Source: CAIWHR01 sp963709525
Lineage (GTDB): Bacteria; Pseudomonadota; Gammaproteobacteria; Burkholderiales; Casimicrobiaceae
DNA length: 64,000 bases
Reading direction: 5' to 3'
NCBI GenBank assembly: GCA_963709525.1
Contig: CAVPXB010000010.1
Span: 186,001-250,000, forward strand
The notes beneath the pieces are model-generated. The model made no database searches and was not told the origin of the DNA. It worked only from the letters and a program-made list of their open reading frames with translations. Within the stretch, counting starts at the first letter, position 1; every line of letters begins with the position of its first letter. Positions 1-8,328 of the stretch are shown in pieces. The translations under genes were made by a program, and so were the position numbers.

Positions 1-192
1 GTGCGCGGCAACGTGCAGCCGGGCGACGTGATCCTCGCCATCATCAACCGGGGGCAGAGCACCGAGGCGCGCTCCGCCGAGCAGCTCAACGGCGTGCTGG
101 CCAAGCTCGACAAGGGAGCGTCGGTGACGCTGCGCCTCAAGCGCGGCGAGCAGGAGTTCTTCTCCACCTTGCGCATCAACAACGGTGACTGA
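1..192 (+). CDS. mucD: C-terminal end of a DegP/MucD-type periplasmic serine protease (partial)
   Basis: This is the last 63 codons of a gene that begins before the window. The residues VQPGDVILAIINRG and the following beta-rich stretch fit the ligand-binding part of a PDZ domain, as in the second PDZ of DegP/DegQ/MucD proteases. These enzymes degrade or chaperone misfolded proteins in the periplasm. The catalytic domain is not visible, so the family call rests on the PDZ remnant and on context: in betaproteobacteria mucD lies directly upstream of a glutaredoxin-like gene and lepA, as here. The stop codon overlaps the GTG start of the next gene by 8 bp. Confidence 0.75.
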   Translation: MRGNVQPGDVILAIINRGQSTEARSAEQLNGVLAKLDKGASVTLRLKRGEQEFFSTLRINNGD

Positions 193-526
193 TCGCTGCC
201 CGGCGTCCGGAGACGAGGGCCGCCGGCCGCCGGCAGTGGTGTTGACGCTCCTCTACCGGGCCTATTGCCATCTCTGCGACGAGATGCAGGAGGCGCTGCG
301 TCCGCTGGTCCGCCGCCATGGGGCCCTGATCGAGGTCGTCGACGTCGACCGGCCCGAGCACGCGACGCTGGAGCGCGAGTGGGGCGAGCGCGTGCCGGTG
401 CTGTTTCGGGGCGCGCCGGTGGCGACGAACGAACTGTGCCACTACCACCTCGATGCCACCCGCGTCGAGGCGGCGCTGGCGGTCGCGGGCGAGCCCGAGC
501 TCGCGTCGCCCGGGAAAATCCGCTAA
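185..526 (+). CDS. glutaredoxin-like protein (DUF836 type)
   Basis: This 113-residue protein has a short thioredoxin fold with a CHLC (CxxC) redox motif near residues 31-34, directly after the strand VVLTLLYRAY. It ends in a beta strand and helix as in the glutaredoxin-like DUF836 family. A disulfide or glutathione-linked redox role is likely, but its partner is unknown. The GTG start at 185 overlaps the upstream protease stop, which suggests translational coupling. The gene sits between mucD and lepA, its usual place in betaproteobacteria. A later in-frame start would remove the poorly conserved first 15 residues and cannot be excluded. Confidence 0.8.
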   Translation: MTDRCPASGDEGRRPPAVVLTLLYRAYCHLCDEMQEALRPLVRRHGALIEVVDVDRPEHATLEREWGERVPVLFRGAPVATNELCHYHLDATRVEAALAVAGEPELASPGKIR

Positions 527-550
527 AATTCAATGTTCTTTCCCGCACGA

Positions 551-576
551 AAGGGCACGGTAGGTGCCCTTTTCCT
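551..576 (+). terminator. stem-loop in the lepA leader, possible terminator or attenuator
   Basis: AAGGGCAC at 551-558 pairs perfectly with GTGCCCTT at 564-571 around a 5-nt loop, and a T/C-rich stretch follows. It lies 13-38 bp before the lepA ATG. The T tract is broken by CC, so full termination is doubtful. A TAAAAT hexamer at 524-529, at the end of the upstream gene, could be a -10 box for lepA, but I see no good -35 box. Confidence 0.5.
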
Positions 577-588
577 TTGATCGGCCCC

Positions 589-2382
589 ATGCATCGCATT
601 CGCAACTTCTCCATCATCGCCCACATCGACCACGGCAAATCGACGCTGGCCGATCGCTTCATCCATCGCTGCGGCGGCCTCGCCGATCGCGAGATGGAAG
701 AGCAGGTCCTCGATTCGATGGACCTCGAGCGGGAGCGCGGCATCACCATCAAGGCGCAGACCGCGGCGCTCAGCTACCTCGCCCGCGACGGCGAGACCTA
801 CCAGCTGAACCTCATCGACACCCCCGGCCACGTGGACTTCGCGTACGAGGTCTCGCGCTCGCTCGCCGCCTGCGAGGGCGCGCTGCTGGTCGTCGACGCG
901 TCGCAGGGCGTCGAGGCGCAGACGGTCGCCAACTGCTACACGGCCATCGAGCAGGGGGTCACGGTGGTGCCGGTGCTGAACAAGATCGATCTCCCCTCCG
1001 CCGAGCCCGAACGGGTGATCGAGGAAATCGAGGACATCATCGGCATCGACGCCCAGGATGCGGTGCATGCCAGCGCCAAGATGGGGATCGGGATCGACGA
1101 CATACTCGAAGCCGTGATCGCCCGCGTGCCGGCGCCGAAGGGGGACCCGGAAGCGCCGCTGGCGGCGCTGATCATCGATTCCTGGTTCGACAACTACGTC
1201 GGCGTGGTGATGCTGGTGCGCGTCGTGCAGGGGCGATTGAAGCCACGCGACAAGATCCAGTTGATGGCCACCGGGGCCACCTTTGGCTGCGAGCAGGTGG
1301 GCGTGTTCACGCCCAAGGCGGTGAGCCGCGACGCGCTTTCCGCAGGCGGCGTGGGGTTCGTCATTGCCGGCATCAAGGAGATCGACGCCGCGAAGGTCGG
1401 CGATACGGTGACGCTTGCCAACCGGCCCGCGCCGTCGCCGCTGCCGGGTTTCAAGGACGTCAAGCCGCAGGTGTTCGCGGGCCTCTATCCCATCGAGTCG
1501 AACCAGTACGAGGCGCTGCGCGACGCGCTCGGCAAGCTCAAGCTCAACGATGCCTCGCTGCACTACGAGCCCGAGGTCTCGCCGGCGCTGGGTTTCGGCT
1601 TCCGCTGCGGCTTCCTCGGCCTCCTGCACATGGACATCGTCCAGGAGCGGCTCGAGCGTGAATACGACATGGACCTCATCACCACGGCGCCCACGGTCGT
1701 CTACCAGGTCCTGCTGCGCGACGGCACGGTGCTCGAGATCGAGAATCCGTCGAAGCTTCCGGATCTGTCCCGCGTCGAGGAGATTCGCGAGCCGATCATC
1801 ACCGCGACGATCCTGATGCCGCAGGAATACGTCGGTCCGGTGCTGACGCTGTGCACCGAGAAGCGCGGCACGCAGAAGAACATGCTGTATCTGGGCCGCC
1901 AGGTGATGCTCACTTACGAACTGCCGATGGCCGAAGTCGTGATGGACTTCTTCGATCGGCTCAAATCGGTGTCGCGCGGCTACGCGTCGCTCGACTACGA
2001 GTTCAGGGAGTTCCGCGCCGCGGATGTCGTCAAGCTGGACATCCTGATCAACAGCGAGCGCGTGGACGTGCTGTCGATCATGGTTCACCGCTCGGTCGCG
2101 ATCCATCGCGGCCGCGAGGTCGCGTCGAAGATGCGCTCGCTGATACCGCGCCAGATGTTCGACGTCGCGGTGCAGGCGTCGATCGGCGCTCAGATCATCG
2201 CCCGCGAGACGATCAAGGCCATGCGCAAGAACGTCCTGGCCAAGTGCTACGGCGGCGACATCTCGCGCAAGAAGAAACTGCTGGAGAAGCAGAAGGCCGG
2301 CAAGAAGCGGATGAAATCCGTCGGCAGCGTCGAGATTCCGCAGGAGGCATTCCTGGCAATCCTGCAGGTGGGCGACAAATGA
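589..2382 (+). CDS. lepA: elongation factor 4 (LepA), ribosome-associated GTPase
   Basis: LepA is a translational GTPase that acts on stalled or back-translocating ribosomes. The product is 597 residues, against 599 in E. coli. The start at ATG 589 gives the family N-terminus MHRIRNFSIIAHIDHGKSTL with the P-loop AHIDHGKST. DTPGH and NKID mark the G3 and G4 motifs. The C-terminus is lysine-rich, with KCYGGDISRKKKLLEKQKAGKKRMK, segments typical of LepA rather than EF-G, shown here as YGGDISRKKKLLEK and following lysines. The reading frame is open much further upstream, but that region has no similarity to the family. lepB follows after about 150 bp, the standard pairing. Confidence 0.97.
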   Translation: MHRIRNFSIIAHIDHGKSTLADRFIHRCGGLADREMEEQVLDSMDLERERGITIKAQTAALSYLARDGETYQLNLIDTPGHVDFAYEVSRSLAACEGALLVVDASQGVEAQTVANCYTAIEQGVTVVPVLNKIDLPSAEPERVIEEIEDIIGIDAQDAVHASAKMGIGIDDILEAVIARVPAPKGDPEAPLAALIIDSWFDNYVGVVMLVRVVQGRLKPRDKIQLMATGATFGCEQVGVFTPKAVSRDALSAGGVGFVIAGIKEIDAAKVGDTVTLANRPAPSPLPGFKDVKPQVFAGLYPIESNQYEALRDALGKLKLNDASLHYEPEVSPALGFGFRCGFLGLLHMDIVQERLEREYDMDLITTAPTVVYQVLLRDGTVLEIENPSKLPDLSRVEEIREPIITATILMPQEYVGPVLTLCTEKRGTQKNMLYLGRQVMLTYELPMAEVVMDFFDRLKSVSRGYASLDYEFREFRAADVVKLDILINSERVDVLSIMVHRSVAIHRGREVASKMRSLIPRQMFDVAVQASIGAQIIARETIKAMRKNVLAKCYGGDISRKKKLLEKQKAGKKRMKSVGSVEIPQEAFLAILQVGDK

Positions 2383-2530
2383 TTCGCCCGATTCGCCGCA
2401 GCGGCGACGGGACGCCGTTTACGGGGGTCGGATTGCGCCCGGCGAGCGCTGGCGGGGCGGACCGCGATGCGACAATGTCACCGGCCGCGCATGCCTCGCG
2501 TGGCCCCGTTCGATTCGAGACCCTGCAAAA

Positions 2531-3358
2531 ATGAACTTCGCGCTGATTCTTTTTCTTGCCACGCTCGTCACCGGCGTCATGGTGCTGGCCGACCGCCTTG
2601 TCCTGGCCCGGCGGCGCCTGCCCGGCGCGGCCGAACCGTGGTGGATCGAGTACCCGAAGAGCTTCTTCCCGGTGCTGCTGATCGTGTTCCTGCTGCGTTC
2701 CTTCCTGGCGGAGCCGTTCAAGATCCCGTCGTCATCGATGCGGCCGACGCTGGAGGTTGGCGATTTCATCCTGGTCAACAAGTTCACCTACGGGATAAGG
2801 CTGCCGATCATCGAGCGCAAGATCATCCCCGTGGGCGACCCGCAGCGCGGCGATGTCGTCGTCTTTCGCTACCCGGTCAATCCGTCGCAGGATTTCATCA
2901 AGCGGGTGATCGGCGTCGGCGGCGACGAGATTGTCTATCGCGACAAGCAACTGACCGTCAACGGCCGGCCCTGGAGTCAGGTGTCCGACGGGTCGTACAG
3001 CTACCTCGAGGGGTTGCGCTTCGAGACCACCGAGCGCTTTCGCGAAACGCCCGTCGGCGCGGATGCGCTGCCCGCGCACACGATCGCGCGTACGCCCCAG
3101 GCGCAGCCGGTGTACCCGCAGAACGTGCGTCCGTTTCCGGGGCGGGAGAACTGCGACTACAATGACCGGGGATTCGTCTGCCGCGTTCCGCAGGGGCAGT
3201 ACTTCATGATGGGAGACAACCGGGACAACAGCGACGACAGCCGCTATTGGGGGTTCGTGCCCGACGATCACATTCGCGGGCGCGCCTTTTTCGTCTGGTT
3301 CAACTGGGACGACATCAGCAGTTTCGCTTTCAAGCGCGTCGGATCGGGCATACGCTAA
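2531..3358 (+). CDS. lepB: signal peptidase I
   Basis: LepB cleaves signal peptides from exported preproteins at the outer face of the inner membrane. The 275-residue protein has two N-terminal membrane segments (about residues 3-20 and 45-60). They are followed by the catalytic serine in PSSSMRPT (S69) and the general-base lysine in DFIKRVIG (K124). GDNRDNSDDSRYWGFV near the C-terminus is the conserved box E region. It lies between lepA and a small DUF4845 gene, as in other betaproteobacteria. All key residues are present. Confidence 0.97.
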   Translation: MNFALILFLATLVTGVMVLADRLVLARRRLPGAAEPWWIEYPKSFFPVLLIVFLLRSFLAEPFKIPSSSMRPTLEVGDFILVNKFTYGIRLPIIERKIIPVGDPQRGDVVVFRYPVNPSQDFIKRVIGVGGDEIVYRDKQLTVNGRPWSQVSDGSYSYLEGLRFETTERFRETPVGADALPAHTIARTPQAQPVYPQNVRPFPGRENCDYNDRGFVCRVPQGQYFMMGDNRDNSDDSRYWGFVPDDHIRGRAFFVWFNWDDISSFAFKRVGSGIR

Positions 3359-3372
3359 CGGGGGCAGCAGCA

Positions 3373-3738
3373 ATGGCGACGAAACGCAGGCAGCACGGCC
3401 TTTCCATCATCGGTTTCCTCTTCGTCGCGGGCGTGCTCGCCGCGGTCGCGATGCTCGGCTTCCGGGTCGCGCCGGCGGTCATCGAATACTATTCGGTCAG
3501 GCAGGCGTTGTCGGATTCGATGCAGGAGATTCGCGACCCGGGCAGTTCGACTTCCGACGTGCGCCGCGCTTTCCAGAAAAAGGCCGATGCGGGCTACATC
3601 GAGTCGGTGCGCTCGACCGACATCGAGATCACGCGCGATAGAAACGAGGTCGTCGCCACGTTGTCGTGGACGCGCAAGCTGCACCTCGTCGCCAACGCGA
3701 GTCTGCTGCTCGAGTTCGAGGCGACGGCGAGGCGCTGA
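3373..3738 (+). CDS. DUF4845 single-pass membrane protein
   Basis: This 121-residue protein has a positively charged N-terminus (MATKRRQHG), one hydrophobic segment at about residues 9-30 and a soluble, probably periplasmic, remainder. This matches the DUF4845 family, found almost always between lepB and rnc in betaproteobacteria. No molecular function is established. ATG 3373 lies 14 bp after the lepB stop. A longer upstream reading frame overlaps lepB and is not convincing. Confidence 0.8.
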   Translation: MATKRRQHGLSIIGFLFVAGVLAAVAMLGFRVAPAVIEYYSVRQALSDSMQEIRDPGSSTSDVRRAFQKKADAGYIESVRSTDIEITRDRNEVVATLSWTRKLHLVANASLLLEFEATARR

Positions 3739-3760
3739 AACGCGTACTCCGCCCGCAAGG

Positions 3761-4453
3761 ATGCCGCCATCGACGTGGCGTGACCGCCTGGGTTACGCCT
3801 TTTCCGATCCCGCGCTGCTCGCGCAGGCGCTCACGCACCGCAGTCACGGGGCGCGGCACAACGAGCGACTCGAATTCGCCGGCGACGCGGTGTTGAACTG
3901 CGTCGTGGCCGCGGTGCTCTACGCGCGCTTTCCGGACCTGCCCGAGGGCGACCTGTCGCGGGTGCGCGCCAACCTCGTCAACCGCGATACGCTGGCCGGG
4001 CTCGCGCGCGGGCTTGGCCTTGGCGAAGACATTCGCGTTGGCGAGGGCGAGAAGAAGGGGGGCGGCGGTGAGAGACCCTCGATTCTGGCCGACGCCCTCG
4101 AGGCGGTGTTCGGCGCCGTTTTCATGGACGGCGGGTTCGACGCGGCACGCGGCGTGATCGAGCATGTCTACGCGGACACGCTGGCTCGGGCGGACCCCGT
4201 CGTGCTCGGCAAGGATCCCAAGACGCGCCTGCAGGAATGGCTGCAGGCGCGCCGTCTCGCGGTCCCGGAATACGTCGTCGGAGACGTCGCCGGCGAGGCG
4301 CACGCCCAGACCTTCACCATGCTGTGCCGGATCGCCGCGCTCGGCGTGGAGACGACGGGGCGAGGTGCCAGCCGACGCGGGGCGGAGCAGGCGGCAGCGG
4401 AAGACGCGCTGGCACGGGTGGCCGCCGGCGGCGCGGAGAACGCAGGTGGCTGA
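3761..4453 (+). CDS. rnc: ribonuclease III
   Basis: RNase III cuts double-stranded RNA during rRNA and mRNA processing. The 230-residue product has the signature NERLEFAGD (residues 34-42), with the acidic residues E38 and D42. A second metal-binding pair lies in DALEAVFGAVFMDGG (about D111 and E114). A double-stranded RNA-binding domain fills the C-terminal third, starting near DPKTRLQEWLQ. ATG 3761 was chosen because it places the RNase III fold at the usual distance from the N-terminus. The gene overlaps the GTG start of era. Confidence 0.95.
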   Translation: MPPSTWRDRLGYAFSDPALLAQALTHRSHGARHNERLEFAGDAVLNCVVAAVLYARFPDLPEGDLSRVRANLVNRDTLAGLARGLGLGEDIRVGEGEKKGGGGERPSILADALEAVFGAVFMDGGFDAARGVIEHVYADTLARADPVVLGKDPKTRLQEWLQARRLAVPEYVVGDVAGEAHAQTFTMLCRIAALGVETTGRGASRRGAEQAAAEDALARVAAGGAENAGG

Positions 4454-5348
4454 TCCGTGCGTGCCGGCAAGGCCGTTCCGTTGCGGCCACGTCGCCATTG
4501 TCGGGCGCCCCAACGTGGGCAAGTCGACGCTGCTCAATCATCTGGTCGGAAGCAAGGTCAGCATCACTTCCAAGAAAGCGCAGACGACGCGCCACCGCGT
4601 CACCGGCATCCTGACCCTGCCCGACGCGCAGCTCATATTCGTCGACACCCCCGGCTTCCAGACCCGGCATCGCTCGCGGCTCAACGATCGGCTGAACCGC
4701 GTCGTGACACAGAGCTTCGCCGGCATCGACGCCATCGTGCTGGTCGTCGAGGCGGGGCGCACGACCGAGGCCGATCGCGCCGTCATCCGGCTGCTGCCGC
4801 GCGACGCGCGCGTGGTCGTGGCGCAGAACAAGATCGACGCCCTCGTCGACAAGAACGCGCTGCTGCCGCAGATGGCCGAGCTTGCCGCGCTCCACCCGTT
4901 CGCCGCCATCGTTCCCGTGAGTGCGGAAAAGAACCGCGCGCTGGACCGCCTGCAGGCAGCGCTGGCGGCAATGTTGCCCGAGGCGCCGCCGCTCTTCGAC
5001 GCGGACGAGATCACCGATCGCGACGAGCGCTTTCTCGCCGCGGAGTTCATACGCGAGAAGATCTTCCGCCTCCTCGGCGAGGAGGTCCCCTACGCCACGA
5101 CGGTGGGCATCGATTCGTTCAAGCTGGAAGAGGGCGTGCGCCGGATACTTGCCACCGTGTATGTCGATCGGGACAACCAGCGCGCCATTCTCGTGGGCGC
5201 AGGGGGCCGGCAGATGAAGGCGATCGCGACGCGAGCACGGTCCGACATGGAGCGGATGTTCGGCGGGCCGGTTTTCCTCGAGGTTTGGGTCCGGGTCAAG
5301 CGCGGCTGGGCGGACGACGACGCGCAGTTGAAGCGCTTCGGCTATTGA
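4446..5348 (+). CDS. era: GTPase Era
   Basis: Era binds 16S rRNA near its 3' end and helps mature the 30S subunit. The 300-residue product matches the family length. It carries GRPNVGKST (G1, residues 20-28), DTPGF (G3) and NKID (G4). A C-terminal KH domain has GAGGRQMKAI as its RNA-contacting loop. The start is assigned to GTG 4446, which overlaps the rnc stop; GTG 4461 is an alternative. The rnc-era-recO order is conserved across proteobacteria. Confidence 0.95.
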   Translation: MADPCVPARPFRCGHVAIVGRPNVGKSTLLNHLVGSKVSITSKKAQTTRHRVTGILTLPDAQLIFVDTPGFQTRHRSRLNDRLNRVVTQSFAGIDAIVLVVEAGRTTEADRAVIRLLPRDARVVVAQNKIDALVDKNALLPQMAELAALHPFAAIVPVSAEKNRALDRLQAALAAMLPEAPPLFDADEITDRDERFLAAEFIREKIFRLLGEEVPYATTVGIDSFKLEEGVRRILATVYVDRDNQRAILVGAGGRQMKAIATRARSDMERMFGGPVFLEVWVRVKRGWADDDAQLKRFGY

Positions 5349-5363
5349 TCGCCGGGGAGAGGC

Positions 5364-6119
5364 ATGGCCCCGCGAGCCCAATCCCAGCGCCGCGACGACC
5401 AGCCGGCATTTGTCCTTCACACCTGGCCCTACCGCGAGACGAGCGTCATCGTGGAGGCGTTCACGCCTGATTCTGGTCGCGTCGCCATGGTGGCGCGCGG
5501 CGCCCGGCGACCGCGGTCGGAATTGCGCGGATTGTTGCAGGCGTTCCAGCCTCTGCTGTTGTCGTGGTCCGGCCAGGCGGAATTGAAGACGCTGATCCGC
5601 GCCGAGTGGCGCGGGGGTCTGCCGCTCGTGCGCGGATCGGCGCTGCTGTGCGGTTTCTATCTCAACGAACTGCTGCTCAAGCTGCTCGCGCGCGAGGATT
5701 CGCACCCGCAGCTCTACGCCGCCTACGAGCGCGCGCTGGCCGAACTTGCGGCCGGCGGCGAGCAGGCGGCCCTGCTGCGACGATTCGAGCTTGGTTTGCT
5801 CGCTGAACTGGGCTATGCGCCGCCGCTCGTGCGCGACGCCGACACCGGCATGCCGCTCGATCCGGCGCAGCGCTACCATTACGCCTTCGATCGCGGACCG
5901 CGACGGATCGCGGAGTCCGGCAGCGCGTCGGGGCCGGTCGTTCGCGGCGCGACGCTGCTGGCGCTGGCCGACGGCCGCTATCCGGACGCCGAAACGGCGG
6001 CCGAGGCCAAGCGGCTGATGCGCGAGGTGCTCGACCATCATCTGGAACAGCGCGGCATCGAGAGCCGCCGCGTGGTTCAGGACCTGCAGGCTCTCGACGA
6101 TGAGCGAGACCAGCGATGA
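5364..6119 (+). CDS. recO: DNA repair protein RecO
   Basis: RecO works with RecF and RecR to load RecA on gapped DNA. The 251-residue protein has the expected N-terminal OB-fold (AFVLHTWPYRETSVIVEAFT, about residues 15-34) followed by the helical domain. The zinc-binding cysteines found in some RecO proteins are absent, which is common in this branch. The start is 15 bp after era. The stop overlaps the pdxJ start in an ATGA arrangement, so the two are probably translationally coupled. Confidence 0.93.
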   Translation: MAPRAQSQRRDDQPAFVLHTWPYRETSVIVEAFTPDSGRVAMVARGARRPRSELRGLLQAFQPLLLSWSGQAELKTLIRAEWRGGLPLVRGSALLCGFYLNELLLKLLAREDSHPQLYAAYERALAELAAGGEQAALLRRFELGLLAELGYAPPLVRDADTGMPLDPAQRYHYAFDRGPRRIAESGSASGPVVRGATLLALADGRYPDAETAAEAKRLMREVLDHHLEQRGIESRRVVQDLQALDDERDQR

Positions 6120-6862
6120 CCGAACTTGGCGTCAACATCGACCACGTCGCGACTTTGCGGCAGGCACGGCGCACTTACGAACCCGATCCGGTATGGGCGG
6201 CCGTCGAGGCGCATCTGGGGGGCGCCGACGGCATTACCGTGCATTTGCGCGAGGATCGCCGCCACATCCAGGACGAGGACGTGCGGCGGCTGCGCGATCT
6301 CGTCCACATCAAGCTCAACCTCGAAATGGCGGCCACGCCGGAAATGGTCGCGATCGCGCTGGCATTGAAGCCGGAAATGGCGATGCTGGTGCCCGAAGGT
6401 CGGCACGAAATCACGACCGAAGGCGGTCTCGATGTGGCCGGGCAGGAGGCGAAGCTCGCCCGGGTGGTTGCCGAACTGGCGGCTGCCGGCATCATGAGCA
6501 GCGTGTTCATCGATGCCGAGTTGCCGCAGGTCGAGGCCTCGGCGCGGATCGGCGCCCGCGTGTGCGAGGTTCATACCGGTCCCTACGCGCACGCATTCCA
6601 CGCCCGCGGTCGCGATCCGGAAAGCCCGGCGGTCGTCGCCGAGCTGGCAAAGATACGGGTGGCGGGAGCGGCGATCCGCGCGGCCGGGATGCGCTTCAAC
6701 GCCGGACATGCGCTCAATTATTTCAACGTGCAGCCGGTCGCAGCAATGCCCGGCATACGTGAACTGCACATCGGCCACGCGATCGTCGCGCGTTCGGTTT
6801 TCACCGGCCTGCGCGAAGCAGTGCGCCAGATGAAGGCACTGATCCGCGAGACGGTGCGATGA
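6116..6862 (+). CDS. pdxJ: pyridoxine 5'-phosphate synthase
   Basis: PdxJ condenses 3-amino-2-oxopropyl phosphate with deoxyxylulose 5-phosphate to make pyridoxine 5'-phosphate. The 248-residue TIM-barrel protein starts TELGVNIDHVATLRQARRT. It has DGITVHLREDRRHI, the phosphate-binding and catalytic loop, and NAGHALNYFN near the C-terminus. It overlaps recO and the next gene by 4 bp each. Unlike most relatives, it is followed directly by nagZ with no acpS in between. Confidence 0.96.
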   Translation: MTELGVNIDHVATLRQARRTYEPDPVWAAVEAHLGGADGITVHLREDRRHIQDEDVRRLRDLVHIKLNLEMAATPEMVAIALALKPEMAMLVPEGRHEITTEGGLDVAGQEAKLARVVAELAAAGIMSSVFIDAELPQVEASARIGARVCEVHTGPYAHAFHARGRDPESPAVVAELAKIRVAGAAIRAAGMRFNAGHALNYFNVQPVAAMPGIRELHIGHAIVARSVFTGLREAVRQMKALIRETVR

Positions 6863-8328
6863 GGCAGCGCATGCTGCCGCGCGGGCCGGTGATGCTCGGC
6901 ATCGACGGCCTCGAACTCGGGGTCGCGGACCGCGAGCGCCTCGCGCACCCGCTGGTCGGCGGCGTCATCCTGTTCGCGCGCAACTACGCCAGCCCCGGTC
7001 AGCTCGCGGGGCTGACGGCGGACATTGCGTCATTGCGCACGCCGCGGCTCCTGATCGCAGTCGATCACGAAGGCGGTCGCGTCCAGCGTTTTCGCGAAGG
7101 GTTCACGCCGATTCCGGCGATGCGCGCGTTGGGCGAGGTGTGGGACCGCGACGTGGCGGCCGGGGCGCACGAGGCGACGCGCCTGGGCTGGACCATCGGC
7201 GCAGAGCTTCGCGCGCAGGGCGTGGACTTCAGTTTCACGCCGGTGCTGGACCTCGATTACGGGGCCAGCACCGTCATCGGCGATCGCGCCTTCCACCGCA
7301 ATCCGAATGCCGCGGCGCACCTCGCCGCCGCGCTGCACGACGGGCTGCGTGCCGGAGGCATGGCGGCCGTGGGCAAGCACTTTCCCGGCCACGGCCACGT
7401 GTCCGCCGACTCGCACGCCGACCTGCCGGTGGACACGCGCAGCTTCGCCGAGATCCTTGCCGACGATCTCGTCCCCTTCGCGGTGCTGTGCCGGCAGGGC
7501 CTCGAGGGCATGATGCCGGCGCACGTCGTCTATCCGCAGATCGACGCGCAGCCTGCCGGCTATTCGCGCCACTGGCTGCAGGACATCCTGCGCGGCCGCC
7601 TGGGCTTCGACGGCATGATCTTTTCCGACGATCTCGGCATGGCGGGTGCTCTGGGCGCAGGCGATATCGTCGCCCGCGCCGGGGCGTCGCTCGCTGCAGG
7701 CTGCGACATGGTGCTGACGTGCAACGATTGCGCCGCCGCCGACCTGCTGCTGTCGCGCTGGCAGCCGCAGGCGTGCGTCGATCTCGCGCGACGAACGGTT
7801 GCCATGGAGGGTCGCGCGCCGGGTCCATGCCCGGTCGTCGCCTCGAGCCGCTTCGACGCGATGCTGAACGAGGCAGCCCGGCGGCCGGTCACGGCCGCCG
7901 GCGGCGCCGACCACAGCGGGGACACGGGCCGCAGCACCCATGCGGATGCGGCCTCAGCCTCAGGCGAGGCGCAGGTGCGCGGTGACTGCGTGCAGGGCGC
8001 CGGCGATGTCGACCTCGTAGCGCGCGGCGAGAACCGCCGCATCGGTCAACGGCGCATCGGCCCGCGCGTAGCCCATGCCGATCGCGCGACCGAACCGGCG
8101 GCTGTATCCGGTCGATGTCAGCTCGCCGACATTGCGCCCGTCCATCAGGATGGGCTCGCCACCCCACGGAAATGCGGCTGGATCGTCGAACGTGAATTGC
8201 AGCAGCCGCTTGCGCGCGAGCGTGGCGGGTCGCTGCAGCAGCGCGGCGCGGCCGGTGAAGGCGGACGTCTTGCCGAGCTTGACCGCGTAGGCGAGGCCCG
8301 CCTCCCACGGCGTTTCGTCGGGCGATAG
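6859..8328 (+). CDS. nagZ: beta-N-acetylhexosaminidase NagZ with an abnormal C-terminal read-through
   Basis: NagZ removes N-acetylglucosamine from muropeptides during cell-wall recycling in the cytoplasm. The glycoside hydrolase family 3 core is clear: VDHEGGRVQRF, KHFPGHGHVSADSHAD (from about K173) and the nucleophile loop FSDDLGMAG (from about F255). The family is usually about 340 residues, and similarity ends near FDAMLNEAARRP (residue about 342). The frame then stays open for another 147 codons, of which about 120 are antisense to the 3' end of the convergent flavoprotein gene. The tail has no recognisable features. It is probably the result of a lost stop codon or an indel, and the true end is likely near 7880-7990. 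Confidence 0.85.
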   Translation: MRQRMLPRGPVMLGIDGLELGVADRERLAHPLVGGVILFARNYASPGQLAGLTADIASLRTPRLLIAVDHEGGRVQRFREGFTPIPAMRALGEVWDRDVAAGAHEATRLGWTIGAELRAQGVDFSFTPVLDLDYGASTVIGDRAFHRNPNAAAHLAAALHDGLRAGGMAAVGKHFPGHGHVSADSHADLPVDTRSFAEILADDLVPFAVLCRQGLEGMMPAHVVYPQIDAQPAGYSRHWLQDILRGRLGFDGMIFSDDLGMAGALGAGDIVARAGASLAAGCDMVLTCNDCAAADLLLSRWQPQACVDLARRTVAMEGRAPGPCPVVASSRFDAMLNEAARRPVTAAGGADHSGDTGRSTHADAASASGEAQVRGDCVQGAGDVDLVARGENRRIGQRRIGPRVAHADRATEPAAVSGRCQLADIAPVHQDGLATPRKCGWIVERELQQPLARERGGSLQQRGAAGEGGRLAELDRVGEARLPRRFVGR

